Shown in pieces: positions 24,281-33,026 of a stretch of 40,321 nt of DNA. The DNA is taken from NCBI GenBank assembly GCA_002368805.1, contig DFFH01000048.1, positions 1 to 40,321 of the forward strand, written 5' to 3'. The position numbers and the translations under genes are program-made. The notes below the pieces were generated by a model. The model was not told the DNA's origin and did not search any database. It was given only the letters and a program-made list of their open reading frames with translations. Source of the DNA: Mageeibacillus sp. UBA3781. GTDB taxonomy: Bacteria; Bacillota; Clostridia; Saccharofermentanales; Saccharofermentanaceae. Each line of letters starts with the position of its first letter. Positions within the stretch are counted from its first letter, which is position 1.

Positions 24281-24321
24281 AAAAGAACTGCTTTTCCGTA
24301 AAGAGAAGGCAGTTCTTTTTT
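24281..24321 (+). terminator. Terminator after the DUF1858 gene
   Basis: AAAAGAACTGC (24281-24291) pairs with GCAGTTCTTTT (24309-24319) and continues in T. It overlaps the stop of the opposite histidine kinase gene and may serve both strands, since the minus-strand side also has TTCTTTTC. Confidence 0.85.
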
Positions 24322-26503
24322 ATTCTTCGTCTTCCGGTTCTTCGTCAAAGGTATATTCGGAAGCTTTAAACACGATATGGAATTCGGACCCTTTTCCTTC
24401 TTCGCTTTCTGCCCAGATCTTACCGCCGTGCTTATCCATGATGCTCTTTACGATAGAAAGTCCCAAACCGGATCCGGTCTTATTGATACCGGAGTTCTCA
24501 GCACGGTAGAAACGGTCGAATACATACGGAACTTCGTTGGCCGGGATTCCGACACCGTTATCCTTGATCAGGACTTCGACAGCATTTCCGCCAAGCATTG
24601 CCGGGTCTTCGTAGCGGTGACAGGTGATGTCGATCACTCCGTCTTCACGGGTGTACTTCATCGCGTTAACGATAATGTTCTCAAATACACGGAGAAGCTT
24701 TTTCGGATCGCCATCGATGAGAAGGTCGTCATCTTCCGGAGCATGGAAGTGCATGACTTTTTTCGTTCCTTCGCACTCGGCATGATACAGCTGGAAAAGA
24801 TCCTGTACCATCTCTTTTATGCTGATGGGCATCTTTTCGATCGTATCATTCTCGGATTCCATTCGGGTCAGCTGCACAAGGTCGGAGATCAGCTGCTCCA
24901 TCTGCACGCTTCTGGTATGCATGTTCGAAAGATACTGCACTTCCTGTTCACGGGACAGTGGTTCTTTGGCATTGAGCATTAGTTCGATATAACCGCGAAT
25001 CGCGGTGATCGGTGTCCTAAGGTCGTGAGAGACATTGGACATGACTTTCTTTCTTGCTTCCTCATTCTCCAGAAGCCTCTCGTGGTTGTGAAGAAGATCC
25101 TGGTTTACGCGGGTAATGTACTTGGTTTTTTCTTCGACGGCGCTCTCGAGGTTTCTGTTGTTGTCTTCGAGCTTCTCATAGGTCTGCACATAATCCTTGA
25201 CGAAGTAAAGAGTAAATCCGATCGCCAGAAAAATCAGAAGGAAAGCGTGCAAAGTGATATACACGAAGTACTGGTGCCGGACAAAGAAGGAGAAGTGCAT
25301 GGCCACGGTGAGCAGTGCAGAACTCATATAAAGATACTTTCCGTGCTCATAATGCTTGCTCATATAAAGGACACGGAAGACATTGTATATATTCGTGATC
25401 AGGATCAATACCATGTTCGCGACAACGGAAGACGGCAGATACAGCAGACTCGGGAAGCACCAGAAGGTGAGAAGATAACAGCAGGTAAGCATCGAGAAGA
25501 TGGTGATCTCGAAGAAACGCAGTTTGTCAAACAGCTTCGTGGTGCCCTTCGGATACAAAGAAAGGAAGAAAAGGAACGACCAGTAGTTTGCAAAGATCAT
25601 GAGCGTGATCATGATGAGTTTGTTCCAGTTTCCGGGCAAAATGGTGACCATCGGAGATAAGATCTCATAGAGAATATCGGCAAGGAACATCAGAAGGAAG
25701 AAATAAAGCTTGGTCTTGCCGTTGAATGTCTTTGCGATGTAGTTGCCTCCGATCGCGAAGAAGACCCAGAAGGCGCAAAGAACAGTCAGATACATGCGTA
25801 CTGAGTACTCGATCATGCCAATCGTTGCCGTCGAGGCGATACATGGGCTGTAAAGGATGCCTCCATATGGCGACGAATAATTGGCGCAATCGATGACGAT
25901 CTCGATCCTTCCATCTATAGGAACGAGCTGAATATCGGTACAGACCTGGGAAGGTTCGTAGAACTCTTTGGAATCGGAGACTGTTCCGTAGTGGCGGACG
26001 GCTTTTCCATTTACCCAGATCGTCGCGGATTGAGCGATATCCGGGATATTCAGTGTTACATAGTCCACCGACTTGTTCAGCACGAGTTCGATGCGGTAGG
26101 TTCCGACACCGAACCGGCTCATCTTTTTTACATCTTCACCGAAAGAATACAGCTCCGCTTTTTCACCAAGATCGAGCCATCCGTCAGAAGTAATGGTGAC
26201 TCCCTTATAGTACGGATAGCGGACGTTACTGCTTTCCAGACGGCTTATACGAATCATTTCAGGGGTCAGAAGGCGGTTCGGATAGAATTCCCATCCACTC
26301 TTTATCGTAACAGGTGTTCCAGTGGTCTCCCGCCAGTAATTGAGATTGACAGCTCCGGTGATCGTATAAGAAAAATCACTGCCGCGCCGCTGGTTTACTG
26401 CTAAAAAAGCCAGAGACATGACAGTGATAGTTATAAGTAAAATAAGTGCAGATATGCCGACAGAAAGATTGCGTTTCTTTAATTTGCTACTATCCGGCGA
26501 CAT
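24320..26503 (-). CDS. Sensor histidine kinase, 7TMR-DISM-like
   Basis: A 727-residue membrane kinase. One membrane segment (about 15-36) precedes an outer domain of about 195 residues with jelly-roll-like features (SGWEFYPNRLLTP, GTYRIELVLN, ATIWVNGKAV), then about seven helices at 233-436, a coiled coil (440-485), HisKA with phosphoacceptor His493 in SNVSHDLRTP, and HATPase with an N box (FENIIVNAMKY), DNGVGIP and GSGLGLSI. This layout matches kinases with 7TMR-DISM input that bind small, often sugar-like, ligands outside the cell. The response regulator gene lies 25 bases upstream in the same operon. Confidence 0.93.
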   Translation of the reverse strand: MSPDSSKLKKRNLSVGISALILLITITVMSLAFLAVNQRRGSDFSYTITGAVNLNYWRETTGTPVTIKSGWEFYPNRLLTPEMIRISRLESSNVRYPYYKGVTITSDGWLDLGEKAELYSFGEDVKKMSRFGVGTYRIELVLNKSVDYVTLNIPDIAQSATIWVNGKAVRHYGTVSDSKEFYEPSQVCTDIQLVPIDGRIEIVIDCANYSSPYGGILYSPCIASTATIGMIEYSVRMYLTVLCAFWVFFAIGGNYIAKTFNGKTKLYFFLLMFLADILYEILSPMVTILPGNWNKLIMITLMIFANYWSFLFFLSLYPKGTTKLFDKLRFFEITIFSMLTCCYLLTFWCFPSLLYLPSSVVANMVLILITNIYNVFRVLYMSKHYEHGKYLYMSSALLTVAMHFSFFVRHQYFVYITLHAFLLIFLAIGFTLYFVKDYVQTYEKLEDNNRNLESAVEEKTKYITRVNQDLLHNHERLLENEEARKKVMSNVSHDLRTPITAIRGYIELMLNAKEPLSREQEVQYLSNMHTRSVQMEQLISDLVQLTRMESENDTIEKMPISIKEMVQDLFQLYHAECEGTKKVMHFHAPEDDDLLIDGDPKKLLRVFENIIVNAMKYTREDGVIDITCHRYEDPAMLGGNAVEVLIKDNGVGIPANEVPYVFDRFYRAENSGINKTGSGLGLSIVKSIMDKHGGKIWAESEEGKGSEFHIVFKASEYTFDEEPEDEE

Positions 26504-26528
26504 AATAGTTTACGCTTCCGAAAAAGGA

Positions 26529-27236
26529 TTACTCGGCGCGCATGGTATTGCGGATCGGCGGGTAGGTGAAGGAATAGCCGGAACCCCACTCCGTCTTAAC
26601 GAACTGAACGGTAGGATCTGCCTTTTCCATCTTCTTACGGAGGTAACTGATATTAACCATGACGAGGTGATTGTCGCAAAGACCGTCATCGCCCCATACA
26701 TGGGAGTAGATACGTGCGAAAGGAACGATCACGTTCGGTGTCTCTGCCAGAAGACGGAGGATATCGAACTCACGGTTTGTAAGATGAACCGGAACATCGT
26801 TCAGAGTAACTTCACGTGTCTTTACATTCATCGTCAGCGGCGGGAATTCCATCAGGAAACCGTCACGGGTCATGTTGCGGCGGATGTGCGCAGAGATACG
26901 AGCGGACAGTTCCGGAAGGTTATACGGCTTTGTCATATAGTCATCACCGCCGGCCTTAAATCCGGTGATCTTGTCCTCTAGCTGATCCTTTGCCGACAGG
27001 AAAATGATCGGAGCATTTGAATATACATGGATCTTCGAAGGAAGATCATATGCATTTCCATCCGGAAGCATAATATCGAGCACGATACAGTCGTAAGAGT
27101 TTGTCTCTACCTTCTGAAGAGTCTGTGCGATATTTGTGGCTACACTTACGTCATAGCCCTCGTTTGTAAGGAATGAGCGGTTGATCTCCAAGATGTCGGT
27201 ATCGTCGTCAACCAGTAGAATACGATGTTTTGCCAT
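26529..27236 (-). CDS. OmpR/PhoB-type response regulator
   Basis: A 235-residue regulator with a receiver domain (LLVDDD at 7-12, phosphoacceptor Asp54 in LDIMLPDG, Lys83 in LSAKD) and a winged-helix DNA-binding domain (TNREFDILRLLAETP; HLVMVNISYLRKKME). The ATG at 27236 is chosen because AAAGGATGG lies eight bases before it; an in-frame ATG nine codons upstream has none. It is the partner of the histidine kinase downstream. The target genes are not visible; the 220-base gap to dinB has no clear regulator repeat. Confidence 0.95.
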   Translation of the reverse strand: MAKHRILLVDDDTDILEINRSFLTNEGYDVSVATNIAQTLQKVETNSYDCIVLDIMLPDGNAYDLPSKIHVYSNAPIIFLSAKDQLEDKITGFKAGGDDYMTKPYNLPELSARISAHIRRNMTRDGFLMEFPPLTMNVKTREVTLNDVPVHLTNREFDILRLLAETPNVIVPFARIYSHVWGDDGLCDNHLVMVNISYLRKKMEKADPTVQFVKTEWGSGYSFTYPPIRNTMRAE

Positions 27237-27423
27237 TTTTTGCACCATCCTTTTGAAAGTCATGTCCCAAATTGAATGGGATCCCCAAATTTACAACAAC
27301 AAAAAAACTTGTTCTTTGCCATTATACAATTCTCAAAGACAAAAAGAAAGCAAAATTGCGAAGAAAAGATGGACAATTTGTAAAAGCATGGAAAACAGGG
27401 AAGCTTTATGATAAAATCAAAAT

Positions 27424-27437
27424 CAAACAAACGTTTG
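27424..27437 (+). promoter_or_regulatory. LexA-like (SOS) box upstream of dinB
   Basis: CAAACAAACGTTTG is a perfect dyad of the form CAAAC-N4-GTTTG and fits the Bacillus-type SOS box CRAACRNRYGTTYG at all positions. It lies 20 bases before the dinB ATG, as expected for an SOS-controlled translesion polymerase. A -10-like TATGAT is at 27407. Confidence 0.6.
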
Positions 27438-27456
27438 AGGAAGGAATAATGGCGAA

Positions 27457-28698
27457 ATGACAGAGCGGAATATCCTGCATGTGGATCAGAATTGCTTCTT
27501 CGCTTCTGTGGAGATGAAGAGTCACCCGGAGTGGCGGTCCGTTCCAATGGCTGTAGGCGGTGACAGTGAGCAGCGCCATGGTATCATCCTCGCGAAGAAT
27601 CAGCTGGCACAGGGGTACGGAGTTAAGACAGCGGAAGCGATCTGGCAGGCGAAGCAGAAGTGCCCGGATCTTCTTGTCGTGCCGGCTCACTTTGATCAGT
27701 ATGTCTATTACTCGGAGCGTATCCGGGAGATGTTCCTGCAATATACGGATCTGGTCGAGCCTTTCGGTCTGGATGAGTGCTGGCTCGATATCACTGGATC
27801 TTCGATGGGAACTCCGAAAGAGATTGCAGATGAGATCCGCATGAGAGTTAAAGAAGAACTGGGTCTTTCCTGTTCGGTCGGAGTCAGTTTTAATAAGTCC
27901 TTTGCCAAGCTCGGATCGGATTATAAAAAGCCGGATGCCACGACGGTGATCACGAAAGAGAATTTCCGGCAGATCGTCTGGCCGCTGCCGGTGTCGGATC
28001 TTCTTTTCGTCGGAAAGGCCACCAATCAGGCTCTGGCAAAGATGAACGTCCGGACGATCGGCGATCTGGCAGTGCTTTCGCCGGAGTTTGCGGTATCGGT
28101 TCTCGGGAAGAACGGCCATTATCTCTGGCGGAGTGCCAATGGCCTGGATGATGATCCTGTCAATCCCGCATCGTATGTGCGTCCGATGAAATCGGTCGGC
28201 AACAGTACGACTACACCACGCGATATGGTAAATAGAGAGGATGTCTGGAAGGTGGTCTGCACACTTTCGGCACAGGTTGCCTCCAGACTTCGTAAACACC
28301 ACTTTTTCGCCGGGACGGTAGTGATCTGGGTAAGGGATACGGACCTTAAGTCTTATGAGAAGCAGCGTGCGCTGCCTGCGGAAACAAACGATGAAAAAGA
28401 AATCGCGAAACTGGCAATGGAGCTTTTTGATGAGAGTTATGACTGGCATGCGCCTCTTCGAAGTTTCGGTGTCCGCACGACGCATCTTTCTGATGAAGAA
28501 GACTATCACCAGATGACGATCTTTGAGAGTGCGGAGAAGATTCAAAAAGATGACCGGGTTAATCAGACCGTCGATGAACTGCGCGCCAGATACGGGTATA
28601 ATATCGTTATGAGAGGAACACAGCTGGAAGGGAAAAGCGATCTTACGGAAGATGGCCGGGAAGATCATCCGCACGGCGGTTTCCGGGAGGATCTGTGA
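27457..28698 (+). CDS. dinB: Y-family DNA polymerase (Pol IV)
   Basis: Translesion polymerase that extends past damaged bases. The 413-residue protein has the family motifs: first catalytic Asp10 in ILHVDQNCFFASVE, LAQGYGVKTAEAIWQAK, the catalytic pair Asp106-Glu107 in FGLDECWLDITG, and SCSVGVSFNKSFAKLGSDYKKPDA. The little-finger domain follows; no clamp-binding motif stands out at the C terminus. The LexA-like box upstream suggests SOS control. It overlaps the radical SAM gene by four bases (GTGA). Confidence 0.94.
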   Translation: MTERNILHVDQNCFFASVEMKSHPEWRSVPMAVGGDSEQRHGIILAKNQLAQGYGVKTAEAIWQAKQKCPDLLVVPAHFDQYVYYSERIREMFLQYTDLVEPFGLDECWLDITGSSMGTPKEIADEIRMRVKEELGLSCSVGVSFNKSFAKLGSDYKKPDATTVITKENFRQIVWPLPVSDLLFVGKATNQALAKMNVRTIGDLAVLSPEFAVSVLGKNGHYLWRSANGLDDDPVNPASYVRPMKSVGNSTTTPRDMVNREDVWKVVCTLSAQVASRLRKHHFFAGTVVIWVRDTDLKSYEKQRALPAETNDEKEIAKLAMELFDESYDWHAPLRSFGVRTTHLSDEEDYHQMTIFESAEKIQKDDRVNQTVDELRARYGYNIVMRGTQLEGKSDLTEDGREDHPHGGFREDL

Positions 28699-29612
28699 AT
28701 TATAAAAGTGCAAATGAGTATTACCGGTCGCTTTTCGGACAGAAGATCTATCGTCTGGCCCTGGATGCCGGATGCACATGTCCGAACAGAGACGGCACGC
28801 TTGGCTATGGCGGATGTATCTTCTGCAGCGGCTCGGGATCCGGTGAATTTGCCGCGGACAGAGATCTTCCGGTAAGAAAGCAGCTCGTTCAGGCGAAAGA
28901 AAAAGTTGCCGCCAAGTGTGGCCCGGGCAAATATATCGCGTATTTTCAGAACTTTTCCAATACCTATGGCGATGAAGAAGAACTAAAGCAGAAGTATGAA
29001 GATGCTATATCAGATCCGCAGGTAGTGGGGATCTCGATCGCGACGAGGCCGGATGCGATCAGTGAGAAGATGTACGGCATTCTGGAAGAATTGGCGCAAA
29101 AGACATATGTATGGGTGGAGCTTGGTCTTCAGACGATCCATGAGAAAACTGCGGCATGGATGAGAAGAGGATATCCGCTGCCGGTATTTGACGAGGCGGT
29201 CCGCCGTCTTTCAGCTTTATCCGGGCATCTTTCCGTGATCGTACATGTGATCATGGATCTTCCCGGAGAAAATGAGAAGATGATGCTGGAGACGATCGAG
29301 TATTTAAATGCTCTTCCGATCCACGGGATCAAGATCGCCAATCTCAATATCCTGCGTGACACCGACCTTACTCTCGAGTATGAGAAAAGCCCGTTTCCGC
29401 TGATGACTATGGAACAGTATATAGAGCTTCTTGAAAAGATCGTCCGCCACCTTCGTCCGGATATCGTTATTTACAGAATGACCGGTGATGGCGCGAAAAG
29501 AACTCTCATCGCACCTTTGTGGATCGGCAACAAGAGAATGGTACGAAACAGCATAGATAGATCTTTCCGGGAGCATGATGTGATACAGGGATCGGCATAT
29601 TCTTCAAGATAG
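28695..29612 (+). CDS. TIGR01212-type radical SAM protein
   Basis: A 305-residue radical SAM protein of the YhcC/TIGR01212 group. The cluster Cys residues are Cys29, Cys41 and Cys44 in CPNRDGTLGYGGCIFC, a long spacing typical of the group. GISIATRPDAI, ELGLQTIHEKTAAWMRRGY and VHVIMDLPGEN follow as in the family. The reaction is unknown. GTG 28695 is the start and overlaps the dinB stop, so both are translated together and perhaps induced together. Confidence 0.9.
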   Translation: MNYKSANEYYRSLFGQKIYRLALDAGCTCPNRDGTLGYGGCIFCSGSGSGEFAADRDLPVRKQLVQAKEKVAAKCGPGKYIAYFQNFSNTYGDEEELKQKYEDAISDPQVVGISIATRPDAISEKMYGILEELAQKTYVWVELGLQTIHEKTAAWMRRGYPLPVFDEAVRRLSALSGHLSVIVHVIMDLPGENEKMMLETIEYLNALPIHGIKIANLNILRDTDLTLEYEKSPFPLMTMEQYIELLEKIVRHLRPDIVIYRMTGDGAKRTLIAPLWIGNKRMVRNSIDRSFREHDVIQGSAYSSR

Positions 29613-29622
29613 AAAAAACCGG

Positions 29623-31179
29623 TTATTGAATGTCGCTTCGTACAAATCCGTCATAGGCGATCAGAAGAAGGATGACTATAAGAACCGTCAAATAGCAAAG
29701 AGAGAAGGAAAGAGGCAGGGAATTGCTGGAAATACCGAGTATTCCCGCATCTTCCGAGTCAATAAATCCGCAAAGATCATAATATGGGAAGATTTTTCCG
29801 ACCAGATTCATATTGGAAAACGGTAGGAAATCGATCCATCGCTGCTGTCCGAAAAGCTGGGTGAGGGTCGATGAGATGCCGCTGGTCAGAACTAAAGCAG
29901 TGGAAATACCCACGGCGATACCGGTGTTTCTGGAAAGACACGAGATCGTAAATGCAGCGAGAAGATATACGAAAAGCGGGATGTTATCAGCTAAGAAGAA
30001 AAGAAGGGTAAAGAGATAATTTGACATGACAGTTACTTTCCCTCCGGAACAGTAGTAATAAGGTGATAGCGAAGAAAAGCCGTAACAGATGCCGGTTGAG
30101 ATCGTGGAAATGGCTGTGATCAGAATACTGCCGGCAAGCACCCAGGTGGTAAGTGCCATAAGTTTCGCAGTAAAGATCTTCCAGCGCTTGGCCGGGGCAA
30201 TGATCAGGGATTTGATCGAACCGGTGGCTATTTCCTGTGAGATGCTTGAGCCTGCGATGACGACAAGCATAATGATCAGCAGGAATCTGGCCGCGCGCTG
30301 AGCGAACTGCCTTGCCTTTGTAGCTTTAAATGTACTGATGGAAGGAAGTTTGCTGTTGTCGATCTGATAGTTCAGGATCTTTACAGAATCTTCCAATTGT
30401 TCCCGTTTTCCGGAAGTGAGAGGCCGATAGGTATTTTTCTCTTGGTACACACCCATGTTCAGGTTATCCTGATATTTCTGGCATTTAACGATAGCTTCGC
30501 AGATGTGCTCGGATTCAGCTATTCCAAGTTTTCCTTCCGGATCCAGAGCGGCAAGCCGGTGGATCAGTCTTTTATATGATGGTTGCACGTTTTCCCTGGT
30601 GATAAGAGATTCTAAAGCGGAATAGTCATGGTTAAAAAATGCTTCTTTTGACAGGTCGAGATTCTCCGTGGCAAATACATAATTCTGATACCACTCGTTC
30701 TTCCTGCTTCCAAACGGTTCCATATTCAGCTCGCAAACAGCATAGTACGAGGCAAAGTACTGTGCATATGAAATGTAGGAAAGATATGTTGAAGTGATCG
30801 GATATTTATCAAAATCATAGTTCGTCAGTATGGCATTGTCGCAGGCCAGATTAGAATAGCTGCGGAGCATATCCTCATCTAATTTGAGACGGGTAGCGAA
30901 AAACTCTACCGTCTCGTTTTCTATTGTAAAACGGAGCGTAGTATGCTCAACATATCTGTTCGGATCACCCAGAGTATTCATCTCCGTGTCCCGGTCTTTT
31001 GTAATATCCGCTTTTTCGATAGGTGAATAATCAACAGATGTTTCAATAGAAGTATTCCTGTGAAGAAGAATAGGAATACAGAAGGAAGCAGCTGCCATCA
31101 GAATGACAAGTATCCAGACGGAGAGTTTTCTGGAGAGTTTGATCATCTCATTGGTGTATAGCGCGAAGATCTTACTCAT
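29623..31179 (-). CDS. ABC-2 type permease
   Basis: A 518-residue membrane subunit. One N-terminal helix (about 17-38) is followed by a long outer loop of about 250 residues and then about six helices in the C-terminal half, with SQEIATGSIKSLIIAPAKRWKIF at the coupling region. This is the ABC-2 exporter pattern (BcrB/YhgE-like). It overlaps the ATPase gene by eight bases. Cargo unknown; peptides or lipid-linked antibiotics are common for relatives. It converges on the radical SAM gene with a ten-base gap and no clear terminator. Confidence 0.88.
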   Translation of the reverse strand: MSKIFALYTNEMIKLSRKLSVWILVILMAAASFCIPILLHRNTSIETSVDYSPIEKADITKDRDTEMNTLGDPNRYVEHTTLRFTIENETVEFFATRLKLDEDMLRSYSNLACDNAILTNYDFDKYPITSTYLSYISYAQYFASYYAVCELNMEPFGSRKNEWYQNYVFATENLDLSKEAFFNHDYSALESLITRENVQPSYKRLIHRLAALDPEGKLGIAESEHICEAIVKCQKYQDNLNMGVYQEKNTYRPLTSGKREQLEDSVKILNYQIDNSKLPSISTFKATKARQFAQRAARFLLIIMLVVIAGSSISQEIATGSIKSLIIAPAKRWKIFTAKLMALTTWVLAGSILITAISTISTGICYGFSSLSPYYYCSGGKVTVMSNYLFTLLFFLADNIPLFVYLLAAFTISCLSRNTGIAVGISTALVLTSGISSTLTQLFGQQRWIDFLPFSNMNLVGKIFPYYDLCGFIDSEDAGILGISSNSLPLSFSLCYLTVLIVILLLIAYDGFVRSDIQ

Positions 31180-32113
31180 TTTCTGAACCTCCGCCGGTTA
31201 TCTCAAGGAAGATGTCCTCAAGGGTGGATTCCTGTTTCTGAACCCCGAGAATATCCGAACCTGAAGCGACAAGCGTGCGCACACACTCGTTGATCTGTGT
31301 TTCATCAATTTCAATATCCAGAGTATCCGACCCGATATTGGAAATGCGGTTCGGGTAAACCTCTGACAGGATCTCTTTTGCTTTTGAAGGATTCGAAGCC
31401 TTGATACGATAGACAGAAGATGACTGTGCTTTCTGCATCAGATCTTCAATCGAGCATATCTGAAGAAGTTTGCCGTGACTGATGATGCCGATACGGTCGC
31501 ACATCAGCTGCATCTCGGAAAGCAGATGACTCGATACCATAACAGCGACCCCTTCCTCGTGTGCCAGTTTCTTTAGAACATCGCGGAGCAGATGGATACC
31601 GGCAGGATCGAGACCATTTGTCGGTTCGTCCAGAATAAGGACTTTCGGATGGTGAAGCATCGCCTGCGCAAGACCGATCCGCTGCTTCATACCAAGGGAG
31701 TACTTCTTTACAGGGTCATCCGCGCGGTCAGAAAGACCGACCAGCTCGAGGACCTCATCGATGCGCTCGGAAGTGACACCTTTATGAAGTCGCGCATACA
31801 TCTTCAGATTCAGCCGGGCAGAGAGAGTATTATACATCTCGGGATTCTCCACGATGCCGCCGATCGAGGCCATCGCTGCTTCGTAGTGTGTTTTCCGGTT
31901 AAAACCGTTAATGATGATCGTGCCTTCGTCCGGACGGAAGAAACCCATGACCATTTTGATGATCGTTGTCTTTCCGGCGCCGTTAGGTCCGAGAAAACCG
32001 AATACTTCGCCCGGATACAGATCAAAAGAGACATTATCCACAGCAGTTTTCCTGCCGAATGTCTTTGTGACGTTCTGTATCTGCAAAGCCGGTCTGATGT
32101 CGCTTGCGGACAT
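31172..32113 (-). CDS. ABC transporter ATP-binding protein, BcrA-like
   Basis: A 313-residue ATPase. Walker A GPNGAGKTT, signature YSLGMKQRIGLAQAML, Walker B VLILDEPTNGLDP and the H-loop SSHLLSEM are intact; the C-terminal 90 residues form the usual extra domain (IEIDETQINECVRTL). The ATG at 32113, behind GAGGAGATAAAA, is chosen over the longer in-frame start. It pairs with the permease downstream. Confidence 0.95.
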   Translation of the reverse strand: MSASDIRPALQIQNVTKTFGRKTAVDNVSFDLYPGEVFGFLGPNGAGKTTIIKMVMGFFRPDEGTIIINGFNRKTHYEAAMASIGGIVENPEMYNTLSARLNLKMYARLHKGVTSERIDEVLELVGLSDRADDPVKKYSLGMKQRIGLAQAMLHHPKVLILDEPTNGLDPAGIHLLRDVLKKLAHEEGVAVMVSSHLLSEMQLMCDRIGIISHGKLLQICSIEDLMQKAQSSSVYRIKASNPSKAKEILSEVYPNRISNIGSDTLDIEIDETQINECVRTLVASGSDILGVQKQESTLEDIFLEITGGGSENE

Positions 32114-32123
32114 TTTTATCTCC

Positions 32124-32708
32124 TCATAAACCATAATAGTCCTCGCCGCCATATAGATCCGAGGAAACCTGGACAAGTTTCCATTCACCGCCGGTGTACA
32201 AAAACTGCAGCGTGTCTGTAGTGTTTCGTTCATCCACGCCGCGGGAACCATCTGAAGATATATACTCGATTTTGGAAACGGATTTTACAACGGCAGTTGC
32301 AGAACCGTTATAAATCTGTGTGATCTCGATGTTGCCGGGGCTTTTAGTGCAGGAAACAGGGCAGTACTGCTGATTATAGTAATACATGAAGAACTGCTGG
32401 ATCTTGTCGATCTCCTGATGGCGGACCGTCTCGTTATCTACATAGTAATGATCCAGGGGCTTGGCCCGGGAATACAATTCTTCGGAGAGAGAATCAGTAT
32501 AAGCACCATTCCAGGAAAAGAAATCAAAATCTTCCGGAGTGGTGAACAGAGGAGCGGAGTCAATAGTGTACTGCGCTGCGATCTCTTTAAGAACTTTTTT
32601 CTCTTTGTTGTTATGGATAGTATCGGCAATGAGATAGGAAATGACGGCAATAATGGCAATAATGAGCAAAACGATGCCCCTGTTAACGTCTTTCCACCAC
32701 TTTCTCAT
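32124..32708 (-). CDS. Hypothetical membrane-anchored protein of the ABC operon
   Basis: A 194-residue protein starting at ATG 32708 behind CGGAGGA. A hydrophobic segment (about 12-32) is followed by an outer part rich in aromatic and acidic residues (DFDFFSWNGAY, QFFMYYYNQQYCP) and a C-terminal SNTF2-like ending (DTLQFLYTGGEWKLVQV). No family is recognised. First gene of the ABC operon (gap of ten bases to the ATPase gene); it may be an accessory or immunity protein. Confidence 0.75.
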   Translation of the reverse strand: MRKWWKDVNRGIVLLIIAIIAVISYLIADTIHNNKEKKVLKEIAAQYTIDSAPLFTTPEDFDFFSWNGAYTDSLSEELYSRAKPLDHYYVDNETVRHQEIDKIQQFFMYYYNQQYCPVSCTKSPGNIEITQIYNGSATAVVKSVSKIEYISSDGSRGVDERNTTDTLQFLYTGGEWKLVQVSSDLYGGEDYYGL

Positions 32709-32896
32709 GCCAAATCCTCCGATAAAAGTTAGGTATATTTTATCACATGAAAATCGGATAGAAAGTGACAGAGCTGTAATAAGAAAATATGTCGAAAATG
32801 TAAATAGTTTCAAGGCTTTTCCAGTTCCGGAAAAGTCAATTATTCATCTGCCTGCCAATCACCATGAGCTCAAAAAGCCTGAAATATGGGCATCTT

Positions 32897-32950
32897 TGTA
32901 ATCTGTGTGTAATGTGCTGTAATACGCACGTAACGTTTTGTGCAACGTGC
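32897..32950 (+). promoter_or_regulatory. Helically phased TGTAAT repeats and inverted repeat upstream of the large RNA
   Basis: TGTAAT occurs at 32897, 32908 and 32918, 11 and 10 bases apart, that is one DNA turn. Next comes an inverted repeat, GCACGT (32926-32931) with ACGTGC (32945-32950). Both lie 43-96 bases before the -35 box of the RNA promoter, where activators bind. The rest of 32709-32992 holds one more stem, CTTTTCC/GGAAAAG (32816-32835). Confidence 0.4.
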
Positions 32951-32992
32951 ATAAATCTAGAAGATGTTTTGCGCATTTCGTGATGAAAAGTG

Positions 32993-33020
32993 TTGACAAA
33001 CATCTAATACATGATATACT
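32993..33020 (+). promoter_or_regulatory. Promoter of the large structured RNA
   Basis: TTGACA (32993-32998) and TATACT (33015-33020), spacer 16. The expected first transcribed base, seven after the -10, is 33027, exactly the first base of the closing stem of the RNA. Confidence 0.8.
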
Positions 33021-33026
33021 GAAACT

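Noticed and set aside
27406..28779. 457-codon minus-strand open frame through dinB
   Set aside because: Antisense to a complete polymerase gene with intact motifs.
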